This document shows, in pieces, positions 26,119 through 34,819 of a stretch of DNA of 64,000 bases (position 1 is its first letter; every line of letters begins with the position of its first letter). A model generated the notes under the pieces. That model had not been told where the DNA came from and ran no database searches. It saw nothing but the letters and a program-made list of their open reading frames with translations. Position numbers and translations under genes: made by a program. Source of the DNA: CAWFKW01 sp964568655 (lineage in GTDB: Bacteria > Bacteroidota > Ignavibacteria > Tepidaquicellales > OLB5); assembly GCA_964568655.1 (NCBI GenBank), contig CAZMRG010000001.1, positions 1-64,000 on the forward strand, given 5' to 3'.

Positions 26119-26802
26119 CTAATTACTTAAAGCGTAAATAATGATATTTGTTCCCATTTTGAAGGCTTCTTCGCGTTTTTCGGGCGGATCTTCGTGTTCC
26201 CTCTGATCGGCCCAACCGTCGGAAATATTTGTTTCATATGTATAATAGCAGCATAATCTGCCATTTACAAAATAACCGAACCCCTGCGGTGGCTTACCGT
26301 CATGTTCATGAGTTTTCGGGAGCCCTGCGGGGAAGTTGAAATGAATATTATATATTTTGTGGTTAAATGGTAATTCCTTCATTTCCTGGTCAGGAAACAC
26401 TTTTTTCATCTCGCGTCTGAACGCTACATCCATTCCGTAATCATCATCCGCATACATGAAACCGCCGCGCTCAAGGTATGACCTTAGCCGCTTTACTTCT
26501 GAATCATCAAATGAAATATTTCCGTGCCCGGTTATAAGTACAAAAGGATAGTTGAAAAGATCGTCGGAAGCGATATCTACGGTATAGAATTTCGGCTCGT
26601 CAACATCAACTACCGTATTCTTTTTCAGATAATCCATCATATTCACTTCGCATGACGGGTCGTTATACCAGTCCCCGCCACCCGAATATTTAAGGCGCGC
26701 GATCTTAAAAGCATTGGGAGAAGTACCCTGACCGCTTTGCTGTGTATTGCCAAAAATTAATGGCAAAAATATCAGAATTACCGAAAAAAGAGCCTTTTTC
26801 AT
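26119..26802 (-). CDS. DUF4159 domain protein
   Basis: A 227-residue exported protein: signal peptide MKKALFSVILIFLPLIFG, then a DUF4159 domain starting FKIARLKYSGGGDWYNDP, with FVLITGHGNISFDDSEVKRL, RGGFMYADDDYG and the cysteine pair in GRLCCYYTY. The fold is related to class-I glutamine-amidotransferase-like proteins, but I see no catalytic triad. DUF4159 proteins are usually encoded beside DUF4175, MoxR, DUF58 and von Willebrand proteins; here DUF4175 follows by 15 bases. A periplasmic partner role for the DUF4175 membrane protein is inferred from the linkage only. Confidence 0.82.
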   Translation of the reverse strand: MKKALFSVILIFLPLIFGNTQQSGQGTSPNAFKIARLKYSGGGDWYNDPSCEVNMMDYLKKNTVVDVDEPKFYTVDIASDDLFNYPFVLITGHGNISFDDSEVKRLRSYLERGGFMYADDDYGMDVAFRREMKKVFPDQEMKELPFNHKIYNIHFNFPAGLPKTHEHDGKPPQGFGYFVNGRLCCYYTYETNISDGWADQREHEDPPEKREEAFKMGTNIIIYALSN

Positions 26803-26917
26803 TAATAAAATATGACTAAAATTAATTTCAACTACAAGGTTATTGAACAGAAAAATGGTTAGAAGCAGTTAAAAAAAACGGCAAATTTCTTTCAAATGGG
26901 AAAGAAAAAACAACTTC

Positions 26918-27454
26918 TTATAATTTTCTCATTATAACCGTTGAGCGGGAGAGGAAATGCCCGCCTGCTTCGCCCCAGTAATAATTGTATGCTATATTTC
27001 CGGCGTCCCATATCTCTATCGAGATTTCCTCGCGAAATATCTTTTCGTCGCTTCTTTCCCCAAACCCAAATATGAAAATTGTTTTATTCCCCGGTATTCT
27101 TCTGAACCTGCGGAGCTTAAATACGCAAACGGTGGGCACATTGTAATTCAATGTCCAGAGGCATAGTTTATTGTGGTTATTATAGGCTATTAATGTATGT
27201 TCCTCATTGAAAAGTACGGTTTCGGAACTGAAAAGGTTATCCAGGTCATCAAATTCATTTCCGTGTATTCCAACTGCGCGGTATTTAATATTTACGCCTT
27301 TGTCATTTACAACAGGGATAATTTCAAGCAATCCTCTGAACTGAACATCTTCATGATTTACACCCAGACCTGTATAAATACCTTTGCAGCTTAACAGAAT
27401 TTCTAAGGGCTCTATTTTATTTTCTATTTTACTTTCTGTTTTATCTTTCGTCAA
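26918..27454 (-). CDS. Protein of unknown function
   Basis: A 178-residue soluble protein that I do not recognise. The first ~17 residues are charged and low-complexity (Lys/Glu/Thr), followed by a beta-rich body with aromatic segments such as CLWTLNYNVPTVCVF and NIAYNYYWGEAGGHFLS. It has no signal peptide or membrane helix. Its start overlaps the end of the GNAT acetyltransferase gene by 14 bases on the same strand, so it is likely translated from the same transcript. The beta-rich pattern could suit a lipocalin-like or ligand-binding barrel, but that is a guess. Confidence 0.6.
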   Translation of the reverse strand: MTKDKTESKIENKIEPLEILLSCKGIYTGLGVNHEDVQFRGLLEIIPVVNDKGVNIKYRAVGIHGNEFDDLDNLFSSETVLFNEEHTLIAYNNHNKLCLWTLNYNVPTVCVFKLRRFRRIPGNKTIFIFGFGERSDEKIFREEISIEIWDAGNIAYNYYWGEAGGHFLSRSTVIMRKL

Positions 27455-28034
27455 AATTAAACTCCTGTTTCAGAATAGAGTATAGTTTTAGATCCTGGTA
27501 AGCGCCTTTTACAAACATTTGCTCTCTAAGCGTTCCTTCGTATTTCATTCCGCATTTTTGCATAACTTTTTCCGATGCCGCATTTTCAATTTTGCAAAGC
27601 GCTTCTATCCTGTTAAGATCCATTGCCTCAAATCCGAACCTCAGCATCCTCTTTAAAGTTTCTGTCATTATTCCTTTGTTCCAGTACCGCGATGATATCG
27701 CATAACCGACTTCGGCCCTGCGGTGTTCAGGATTCCAGTTGTGGTAGCCGCCTGTTCCGATGAGCTTGTTATTTTCTTTATAAACAATACCCCACGGACT
27801 CGGGATCCCGTTTTCGTATTGCAATAATATTGACTTTAAAAACGCCATTGAATCGGCGACCGTACGGTGATAATCCCATGTAACATGTTTCGAAACTTCA
27901 GGCATAGATGCGTATTCGAACACGTCATTAGCGTCGCGCATGGTAAGCCTTCGAAGTCTCATCCTGGGCGTCTCAAGCGTTTGCAGGTCTTTGAATACAT
28001 TGCCGATATTTGATATTCCGGTCATCCTGGACAT
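27441..28034 (-). CDS. GNAT N-acetyltransferase, RimJ/RimL type
   Basis: A 197-residue GNAT protein of the RimJ/RimL (Acetyltransf_3) type. It starts with ETPRMRLRRLTMRDANDVF, has GTGGYHNWNPEHRRAEVGY and then ISSRYWNKGIMTETLKRML with the acetyl-CoA pyrophosphate loop. It ends with LCKIENAASEKVMQKCGM and KYEGTLREQMF, all in the conserved order. The family acetylates N-terminal amines of ribosomal proteins, small molecules or other substrates; the target here cannot be predicted. The first ~20 residues (MSRMTGISN) may be an extension, and a second ATG lies at codon 4. Confidence 0.85.
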   Translation of the reverse strand: MSRMTGISNIGNVFKDLQTLETPRMRLRRLTMRDANDVFEYASMPEVSKHVTWDYHRTVADSMAFLKSILLQYENGIPSPWGIVYKENNKLIGTGGYHNWNPEHRRAEVGYAISSRYWNKGIMTETLKRMLRFGFEAMDLNRIEALCKIENAASEKVMQKCGMKYEGTLREQMFVKGAYQDLKLYSILKQEFNFDER

Positions 28035-28232
28035 TTCAAATCATATTAAAAATAAATTTAACTAAAATTACAGGAATAGAATATGTAAATCCGTGGCGCT
28101 ATTGAAGTATTTAATTATAGATAAATTATGAATAAATTGTAACTATTAAATATATACAGCAGGTTTTTTTGCTTTTGTTATGCGATAAGAAATTAACGGT
28201 TATTATTATAGCAATTATTTTATTTGAATTTG

Positions 28233-28240
28233 TATCTTTG
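28233..28240 (+). promoter_or_regulatory. Candidate -7 element giving a near-leaderless asparaginase transcript
   Basis: TATCTTTG fits the Bacteroidota -7 consensus TAnnTTTG and ends only three bases before the ATG at 28244. Transcription starting a few bases downstream would leave little or no 5' leader. No good -33 element is seen, and no ribosome-binding site fits in the remaining space. Confidence 0.4.
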
Positions 28241-28243
28241 TAA

Positions 28244-29194
28244 ATGAATCCACTTGTAATTTCAACATGGAAACACGGCATAGCCGCCAATGAAAAAGCT
28301 TACGAAATTTTAACCGGAGGCGGGAACTCACTTGATGCCGTTGAACAGGGCGTCAGAGTTGCTGAAAATGACCCGGCGGTATTGAGCGTTGGATATGGCG
28401 CTTTGCCTGATGCGGAAGGCAGACTAACGCTGGATGCGGCTATTATGGATTGGAATGCCCGCATAGGTTCAGTAGTTTGCATTGAGCATATAAAGAACCC
28501 TGTATCTGTTGCGAGGCTGATCCTTGAAGTTACAGAGCATGTGTGCCTGGCCGGCGAAGGAGCGTTTAATTTTGCCGTGATGAACGGTTTCCAGCCGGAT
28601 ATTCTGCACTCTGAAAACTCGATAAGAAAATACAACGAGTGGAAGGCGGGTAATTACGGGAAGTCGCAGGAATTTCATACCGACGAATACAAAGTTAAGA
28701 AGCTTGGCATAAACGAAGACGGCAACCACGATACGATAGGCATGGTGGCTATTGATAAAGACGGGCATCTATCCGCAGCATGCACAACAAGCGGCACGGC
28801 ATGGAAGCTGCATGGAAGAGTAGGGGACTCGCCCATTATCGGCGCGGGATTATATGTTGACGGCGGCATTGGCGCGGCGGCGGCAACCGGGCGCGGCGAG
28901 GAATGCGTTAGGGCGTGCGGCAGTTTCCTGGTAGTTGAGCTTATGAGGCAGGGCATGGATCCGCAGGCAGCCTGCGAAGCCGCTTCAAAGCGCGTTATTA
29001 AGCTGAACCTGCTCTCGCATAAGAACCGCGACCATGAATACCAGGTGGGGTTTGTTGCCATCAACGCTAAAGGCGAGTATGGCGCAGCAAGCGTAAGAGA
29101 CGGTTTTGAATATGCTATATTTGAAAACGGAAAAAACGAATTAAGAAAAAGTAAATTTATTATTGATAAGAATTTTGAAATTACCGACCTGTAA
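28244..29194 (+). CDS. N4-(beta-N-acetylglucosaminyl)-L-asparaginase family Ntn hydrolase
   Basis: A 316-residue Ntn-hydrolase of the aspartylglucosaminidase/isoaspartyl peptidase family. The autocleavage site is HDTIGMVAID, with Thr164 as the predicted nucleophile after cleavage. Supporting motifs are GGGNSLDAVEQGVRVAEND at the N-terminus, TTSGTAWKLHGRVGDSPIIGAG, and ATGRGEECVRACGSF. The AGA subfamily (cleaving GlcNAc-Asn) fits better than the plant-type isoaspartyl peptidase because of the DTIG site and the GRVGDSP motif. There is no signal peptide, so it should act in the cytoplasm. It heads a short plus-strand run with the degenerate amidohydrolase gene 58 bases downstream. Confidence 0.85.
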   Translation: MNPLVISTWKHGIAANEKAYEILTGGGNSLDAVEQGVRVAENDPAVLSVGYGALPDAEGRLTLDAAIMDWNARIGSVVCIEHIKNPVSVARLILEVTEHVCLAGEGAFNFAVMNGFQPDILHSENSIRKYNEWKAGNYGKSQEFHTDEYKVKKLGINEDGNHDTIGMVAIDKDGHLSAACTTSGTAWKLHGRVGDSPIIGAGLYVDGGIGAAAATGRGEECVRACGSFLVVELMRQGMDPQAACEAASKRVIKLNLLSHKNRDHEYQVGFVAINAKGEYGAASVRDGFEYAIFENGKNELRKSKFIIDKNFEITDL

Positions 29195-29252
29195 AGTACA
29201 GGTTATGATATCAGGAATTTTAGTTTCCAAAGCTAATTGACGGAATAACGAT

Positions 29253-31031
29253 ATGATAATATTAACAAACGCATCAGTATTTTCTTTCAGCGCTAACAGG
29301 GAGTTTGCCAGTTATTACATTCTAATAAACGGCCTTAAAATAACGGATATGATAGACGTAAGAGATGCGAGGGCCGCGGAAAAACTGAAAGACTGGATGG
29401 GGAAATATCAGGATTCAGCCGAAGTTTATGATTGCACCAATAAGATTGTCATGCCGACATTTATTAATGCTTGTTTAAAGTCTGAAGGCGCCCTAATCAA
29501 TTACCTGCTTCGAAACAGGCATTATGAAGTTCATGACGGCGATATTTACACCGATCTGATTTTCAATTATATCTACCAGGAACTTGAGCATAGCGAGATC
29601 AGCGAGGACCTTGATAATATTTATAGTTTTTCATATGCAAGAAATCTGAAATCAGGCATTTCAGCGTTAAACGAGTTCTCGCTTAGGAAAGACGGGAATC
29701 ACTTAAGCCATATTACCAAGGCTCTCAAAATCACGGGACAGTCAGCTTCGGTTGCATACCCGGTGAGGCAGGAAATGGAAGAGATCAAAATGTTTAAGTT
29801 TTTGAATCCTGCAAATTATCTTACCGATGAAAACCAGCTGACTATGTTTGATATCACATCTATTACTGAATTAAGAAGCCAGGGCGTTGAAAAATTGTTC
29901 CTAGAAATTGCCACGAACAAAGATGTGACGGATAATTTCAGGCAGACATTCGGCAAACCTATAATTAAGTACCTTGATGAATACGGGCTTGTTGATACTA
30001 AAACATTTCTTATCAACCCGCTCTACCTGAGCTACGATGAATTAAAGATCATTAAAGAAAAAGGAGCGAGCGTAATTGTATGTCCAAGGGACCTGCTGTA
30101 TTTTACACACAGGTATTTCCCTATTGATGATTATATTAATTTCGGAATCAAATTCTCTATAGGTACCGGCTGGCTGGGCGAAGATATTTTTAAAGATCTG
30201 CGGTTCTTCAGGAATAAATATAAGGAACTGAATCTTTCGAGCCTTGAACTGCTTAGGGCGATAACAATAACGCCTCACGATATGTTTTTCGGCGGCGATA
30301 AAAGCGGCGAGGACGCTTTTACTATAGATATAAACAAGAGGGCCGATCTAACTATGATAGACCTCTCAGATATACGATTCCAGTTCTTCCCGCAAAGCAT
30401 GGTTTTTGAAGATATTTGCGATTTCATGGTTGATAACCTCACCTCGCTCAGTTTTTCCGACGTTATTTTAGGAGGGGAGTTCAGGGTTAAGAATGGCAGG
30501 CTGGTTAGCGCTGATGAAGCGGAAATTATCAAAGCGGCGGCTTTCACCCGTGAGAGATTGTATAAAGTGGGAAAATATGAACAGCTTGCCGAAAGAAAGA
30601 GACAGAGAGAAAGCGTGCAGGAACTTGACCTTAGCGCCAGGGACTCCCAGGAAATAAAAATGTTCTCAGATTCGACAGGGGAAAGCACAGTTGAGGTATT
30701 TGATTCAAGAGAAGAATTCAGAATAAAGGGTAAAGTTTCATCTCCCAAGAGGAAAATTCCGCTGACGCAAAAAAATCTGTTCGATGATCTGGAGAAAAGC
30801 GCGTTTGTCCAGGCTGATGAATACAGGGAAACCCCTGAGTTTAACCTGCTGTTCACGGAGGTTAACGAGTTAAAGGAATTTGACGAAGAAATTCAGCATA
30901 ATAAGCTTATCGATGAAAAAATTCTGAAGCAATCAGCTTATGATAAGAAGATTGAAAAGAAGAAACCCGAAGGAGCGGACAGTAAAATTGAGCTTCCTAA
31001 AAATGTGAAGCTTCGCTTTGGCGATGATTAG
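29253..31031 (+). CDS. Degenerate amidohydrolase-superfamily protein (predicted pseudoenzyme)
   Basis: A 592-residue protein. Residues 1-420 follow the composite beta-sandwich and TIM-barrel layout of cyclic amidohydrolases of the SsnA/chlorohydrolase type. The landmarks align: KIVMPTFINACLKSEG replaces the usual PG-x-N-x-HxH segment, ASVIVCPRDL stands for the v-x-HCP-x-S strand, and KFSIGTGWLGED replaces the GTD motif with the metal-binding Asp. INKRADLTMIDL is the usual C-terminal strand. The HxH and GTD metal ligands are therefore absent and catalysis is unlikely. Residues after ~430 form a charged, probably disordered or helical extension (ERKRQRESVQELDLS and beyond) with no counterpart in the family. 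A binding or scaffolding role is inferred. Confidence 0.65.
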   Translation: MIILTNASVFSFSANREFASYYILINGLKITDMIDVRDARAAEKLKDWMGKYQDSAEVYDCTNKIVMPTFINACLKSEGALINYLLRNRHYEVHDGDIYTDLIFNYIYQELEHSEISEDLDNIYSFSYARNLKSGISALNEFSLRKDGNHLSHITKALKITGQSASVAYPVRQEMEEIKMFKFLNPANYLTDENQLTMFDITSITELRSQGVEKLFLEIATNKDVTDNFRQTFGKPIIKYLDEYGLVDTKTFLINPLYLSYDELKIIKEKGASVIVCPRDLLYFTHRYFPIDDYINFGIKFSIGTGWLGEDIFKDLRFFRNKYKELNLSSLELLRAITITPHDMFFGGDKSGEDAFTIDINKRADLTMIDLSDIRFQFFPQSMVFEDICDFMVDNLTSLSFSDVILGGEFRVKNGRLVSADEAEIIKAAAFTRERLYKVGKYEQLAERKRQRESVQELDLSARDSQEIKMFSDSTGESTVEVFDSREEFRIKGKVSSPKRKIPLTQKNLFDDLEKSAFVQADEYRETPEFNLLFTEVNELKEFDEEIQHNKLIDEKILKQSAYDKKIEKKKPEGADSKIELPKNVKLRFGDD

Positions 31032-31069
31032 AACCGGGATCAAAGAAGTAAAAGAACTTTCCAAATAAT

Positions 31070-31474
31070 ATTAACTACAAAAGACTCACAATACTGCTTG
31101 CCGTTGTTTTGATCGGGCTTCTTTCCGACCGTTTTGTATTTGTATCAAACGGGGTGAAAATTGATTTAAACCCGCCGGTACTTAGGGCAAGCGTCACATC
31201 AGAATTAACAGTAAGCGTTTACCCCATAAATTCACTTGGGTTCAAAACTCCGTTCGGAGAAACCAATGCAAGATTTGAAATTGAACAGGGCGCTAATCTG
31301 GTTCAAATGCAGGATGTTTCACCGGGCATTGTAAAGATACGCTCTAAAGGAGTTGAAGGCGAGGCAACGCTTGGAATCTACGCTTTAAAATCGGGTGTCC
31401 TGCTTCAAAAACTTCTGATAAAAATCCTTCCCAAAGATCTAACCGCAAGGATCTTTGGAGCCCGCGCTACTTAA
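31070..31474 (+). CDS. Small signal-anchored beta-sandwich protein
   Basis: A protein of about 120-134 residues. A hydrophobic stretch (LTILLAVVLIGLLS) serves as signal or anchor, and a short Ig-like beta domain follows (RASVTSELTVSVYP, GETNARFEIEQGANLVQ, GIVKIRSKGVEGEATLGIYA). The shape suggests a bacterial Ig-like or invasin-type domain. The first standard start codon is TTG at 31109, inside the hydrophobic segment. The in-frame sequence from 31070 reads ATT then NYKRLTILLAVVL, a proper signal with a basic n-region, so ATT at 31070 may be the real start. It lies 38 bases after the preceding gene and converges with the GT39-type gene, overlapping it by eight bases. Confidence 0.5.
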   Translation: MNYKRLTILLAVVLIGLLSDRFVFVSNGVKIDLNPPVLRASVTSELTVSVYPINSLGFKTPFGETNARFEIEQGANLVQMQDVSPGIVKIRSKGVEGEATLGIYALKSGVLLQKLLIKILPKDLTARIFGARAT

Positions 31475-32960
31475 TAGAGTATAAAATTAATTTTGAAGAT
31501 GAGTTCTGAAGCGGATATTCTTTGCTGGGATATGCCGCAAGATATTTTAAGAGCTCATCGTTAATTTTCTCTTTTTCTACTATTGCAAGATATTCAGCCC
31601 CGTTTTGCTTCAATGAATTTACAAGGCTTACACTTAAATCTCCCGTCCTGATCGACCAGCCATACCTGTGCGCGGGACCAAGTAATCTGGGATCTCTTGG
31701 GTCAGTATCAGTGATAGACGCAATTACAAGGCTGTTTTGTCCGGTATTTTGTTCTATTATCTCCGCGGCATGCTGCCTTGTCCAGTCCGGTTTATAATAC
31801 CATCTTTCAGTAAACCAAATACAGTTGATTATCAGCGCAGCTAATAATATTGCCGTAATGACCGTTCCTTTATTCCCGCCTTTGGCGCTAAGCTTTCTGT
31901 AAATGTAATCGATCGATACAGCTATGAAAAATGAGGAAATTACCAGCAATGGAATTTGATAATAATCGTGGATGATATTTAAACTGAAAAATATCAGCAG
32001 GTATATTATTGTCCCTAATCCATAAAAACCAAAAATATTCTTCCTCGTTTCGCCGTCTGTTTTCAAAAATAATCCTGAAATAAAAAAAATTATGCCTATG
32101 TAACCTGTGCACGATTCAACAAACCTGAAGAACAGCGTTTTCCAGTTTTCGAAATTCAGTCTTTGCGGCAAATCTCCAAAATACCATGAATCCATATTTG
32201 TAAATTTAAAATAGTCCGGTATGAAAGACCAATCGGGCGCCGATGCGTTTAATCTGACTGTATACACTTGCCAGATAATAAATGCGAGAACGGGAATGGC
32301 CAATATTGGCAGAGCTTTTAACAGGAATTTAATCTTTTTTTCTTTGAGTATGAAATATAACAATGGGATGTACAGAAAAAATACATAAGGCGCTTTTATT
32401 AAGAATGCAATTGTGCCCATCCCTGACCCAATTATTATAGCCCAATAACTTGACTTTTCAAATCCAATCAAATAATAATAGAACATTCCAAACGCGAAGA
32501 ACAAAGTTGGAATGTCTATGAATAAAGCACGCGAATAATAAAGGCTCATTGGCGCCATCAGATAAATCAGCGTGGTTATGTTTGCAAGTCTTGCGTAAAA
32601 GAGCCGCTTTACTATCCGGTTTAAGTAATAAGCTGAACCCAGCGAGAACAGTACTATCACAAGCCTGGCATAAAACAAACTATCGCCAAATATGGAATAC
32701 AGAACTGATATTATTACGGAGATCAAAGGGAACTCAAGGGCTAAGGTCCTGAAACCGCCCATCCAGCAAACGCCGGGCCTGAGTAAGTTTATTCCGTGAG
32801 TGAAAAAGTCGTAAGCATAGAATTCAGTATCAAACTGTCTCCATGCAAACGGCTCTTCGATTACGGAGCCGAAATGAAAAAATCTTTGCGCAATTAATAT
32901 GATCAGGAAAATAAAAAAAAGGAAGGTGAGCTTTTTGGACCCGGGGCTGAAGCCTGGCAT
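31467..32960 (-). CDS. GT39/ArnT-like membrane glycosyltransferase
   Basis: A 497-residue GT-C glycosyltransferase with about eleven to twelve membrane helices. The first periplasmic loop carries EEPFAWRQFDTEFYAYDF, the acidic motif used for catalysis in the GT39/PMT_2 group. LIYLMAPMSLYYSRALFIDIPTL is the typical helix region after it, and a soluble C-terminal domain follows (about 395-497). Such enzymes move sugars from polyprenyl-phosphate donors onto lipids, glycans or proteins in the periplasm. It shares one base with the stop of the small membrane protein upstream and is probably in one operon with it and the sugar transferase gene. Confidence 0.75.
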   Translation of the reverse strand: MPGFSPGSKKLTFLFFIFLIILIAQRFFHFGSVIEEPFAWRQFDTEFYAYDFFTHGINLLRPGVCWMGGFRTLALEFPLISVIISVLYSIFGDSLFYARLVIVLFSLGSAYYLNRIVKRLFYARLANITTLIYLMAPMSLYYSRALFIDIPTLFFAFGMFYYYLIGFEKSSYWAIIIGSGMGTIAFLIKAPYVFFLYIPLLYFILKEKKIKFLLKALPILAIPVLAFIIWQVYTVRLNASAPDWSFIPDYFKFTNMDSWYFGDLPQRLNFENWKTLFFRFVESCTGYIGIIFFISGLFLKTDGETRKNIFGFYGLGTIIYLLIFFSLNIIHDYYQIPLLVISSFFIAVSIDYIYRKLSAKGGNKGTVITAILLAALIINCIWFTERWYYKPDWTRQHAAEIIEQNTGQNSLVIASITDTDPRDPRLLGPAHRYGWSIRTGDLSVSLVNSLKQNGAEYLAIVEKEKINDELLKYLAAYPSKEYPLQNSSSKLILYSIK

Positions 32961-33247
32961 CAGCTTTTTGCCCTGGCTTTACCGCTGTAGTAAAACTTAT
33001 AGAATATCGTCTCAATAACCGTTAGCAGCAGAAGTGAAAAAGCGGCGCGCGGGAACATGAGGCTTAAGCCTTCAGGCTTTATGAAAAAGCCCAGCAGGAA
33101 CTCCGAAAAAGTCCAACCCACGCTGAAGATAATGATAATAAAAAGAATGCTCAAAAAGGCGCTTAATCCGCCTTCTTCAATTAAATTCTTTGTGAACATA
33201 TAAACAAGAAATACAACATGAGCGTAAAAAACAATTACCGGTATCAT
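32960..33247 (-). CDS. Small membrane protein in the polysaccharide group
   Basis: A 95-residue protein with three predicted membrane helices (about 2-20, 25-48, 62-82) and a basic end (YYSGKARAKS). It lies three bases after the sugar transferase stop and overlaps the GT39-type gene by one base, so all three are co-transcribed. I do not recognise a family. Its position suggests an accessory factor of the adjacent transferases. Confidence 0.6.
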   Translation of the reverse strand: MIPVIVFYAHVVFLVYMFTKNLIEEGGLSAFLSILFIIIIFSVGWTFSEFLLGFFIKPEGLSLMFPRAAFSLLLLTVIETIFYKFYYSGKARAKS

Positions 33248-33250
33248 ATG

Positions 33251-34675
33251 CTAAAAAGCCGCCTTTGAAAAAAACATTTCTTTTAACGTTTTCATAATAA
33301 TTTTCAGGTCAAATATCACAGACCAGTTCTCAATATAATAAATATCATACTCAATTCTCTCTGCAATAGAAGTATCCGAGCCCCTGAGCCCGTTTACCTG
33401 CGCCCAGCCGGTAATGCCGCATTTCACCCTGTGGCGCTCAAGGTATTTAGGGATCTTCTCTTTCATCAGGTTAACAAAATGCTCGCGTTCAGGCCGCGGG
33501 CCTACTATGCTCATTTCACCTCTTAACACATTTATGAACTGGGGAAGCTCGTCAAGCGAGAATTTTCTCAGGAACTCTCCTATCGGTGTGTAGCGAGTAT
33601 CGTTTTTCTTTACGAATACTGCCCCTGTCTCTTTTTCAGCGTTGATCACCATAGACCTGAACTTTATCATACGGAAGTTTTTGCCCGTCATGCTGACCCT
33701 CTCCTGCCTATAGAATACCGGCCCGCGCGAAGTAAACTTAACCGCCAGCGCCAGCATAATAAATAAAGGGGAAGATATGATCATAACGCTCAATGCAAAA
33801 GTGAAATCAAATATACGCTTCACCATCTTGTTCCATATGTTCATGGGGATGCTTTTTATCTTCAGGAACGGAATCGAATCTATTTCCTGCACCCTGACTG
33901 ATGATGTTATCATCTCAAGAAAATCAGGCGCCAGCAGGAACTCGATATTCTCGCCCTCGCATTGCCTCATTAGCTCGAAAAGCTCGTCGTTCTGTTTGGA
34001 AGGCAGCGCGATTAGAACAGTATCCACTTTATTATTTTTAATAGCGTCAAGTATTCCTGAAAATGTTCCGAGCCTGTTTCTTCCTTCAAGAAAGTTTTCT
34101 CCGTCAAAATCATCCTCTTCAATGTATCCAACAATATTATATCCGGCGTAAGGATGTTTGATAAAATTATCGTAGATATCTTTGGCGGCTGAATTATTTC
34201 CAACAACCAATGCGTTTCTGCGCGCTTTCCCTTTATTATAAAGCGTCTTTTCTATCTTTAAAACAATGTACCTGCCAAACGTTATAAATATCAAAGTGGT
34301 TATCCATAACAATACAAATACGAGCCTTGAATAAGGGAAAACCCTGTAAAAGAAAATAAGCCCGAATGAGAAAATTATTCCGAAAGTTACAAGCCTGCCG
34401 ATGAGAAAAAATTCGTCAAAAATGAACACAACCCTTCGCGGGCGGTACATTTTTCTCGACTGGAATATCAATATCCAGACAGGCATCGCCATTAATGAAA
34501 GCGTTATGTATCCGCTGATAGGAGGGACAGGGCCGTCTAAAGGAAATATTTTGCTTAACGGAGAATAGAACCTGAGCCAAAATGACAACAGGAAGGAAGC
34601 TTCAATAGCTGCCAGGTCCGACAATATTGTAATTGCAGGAACCAGAATTTCGGAAGTATTCGACTTTTTTTGCAA
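33251..34675 (-). CDS. Polyprenyl-phosphate sugar phosphotransferase (WcaJ/WbaP type)
   Basis: A 474-residue initiating transferase for surface polysaccharide. Four N-terminal membrane helices (about 10-120) are followed by a Rossmann-like domain with NALVVGNNSAAKDIYDNF (about 147-170), then a further helix (about 280-305). The C-terminal bacterial sugar-transferase domain carries KRIFDFTFAL, FYRQERVSMTGKNF, MIKFRSM, SLDELPQFINVLRGEMS and IVGPRPE. It transfers a hexose-1-phosphate from UDP-sugar to undecaprenyl phosphate. The first codon is TTG (34675); no ATG is near. A 144-bp divergent spacer separates it from the GT4 gene. Confidence 0.9.
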   Translation of the reverse strand: MQKKSNTSEILVPAITILSDLAAIEASFLLSFWLRFYSPLSKIFPLDGPVPPISGYITLSLMAMPVWILIFQSRKMYRPRRVVFIFDEFFLIGRLVTFGIIFSFGLIFFYRVFPYSRLVFVLLWITTLIFITFGRYIVLKIEKTLYNKGKARRNALVVGNNSAAKDIYDNFIKHPYAGYNIVGYIEEDDFDGENFLEGRNRLGTFSGILDAIKNNKVDTVLIALPSKQNDELFELMRQCEGENIEFLLAPDFLEMITSSVRVQEIDSIPFLKIKSIPMNIWNKMVKRIFDFTFALSVMIISSPLFIMLALAVKFTSRGPVFYRQERVSMTGKNFRMIKFRSMVINAEKETGAVFVKKNDTRYTPIGEFLRKFSLDELPQFINVLRGEMSIVGPRPEREHFVNLMKEKIPKYLERHRVKCGITGWAQVNGLRGSDTSIAERIEYDIYYIENWSVIFDLKIIMKTLKEMFFSKAAF

Positions 34676-34819
34676 AATCAGCCTAAATATGCATGTTTTT
34701 TCTATTCGAATATATAAAAATCAATCATTATTAAATATGTATATGAATTACCCTTATGTTTTTAAGAACGCCATTTTCCATTTAGAAATTGATAAAATGA
34801 AACTAACTTGTATATCATT

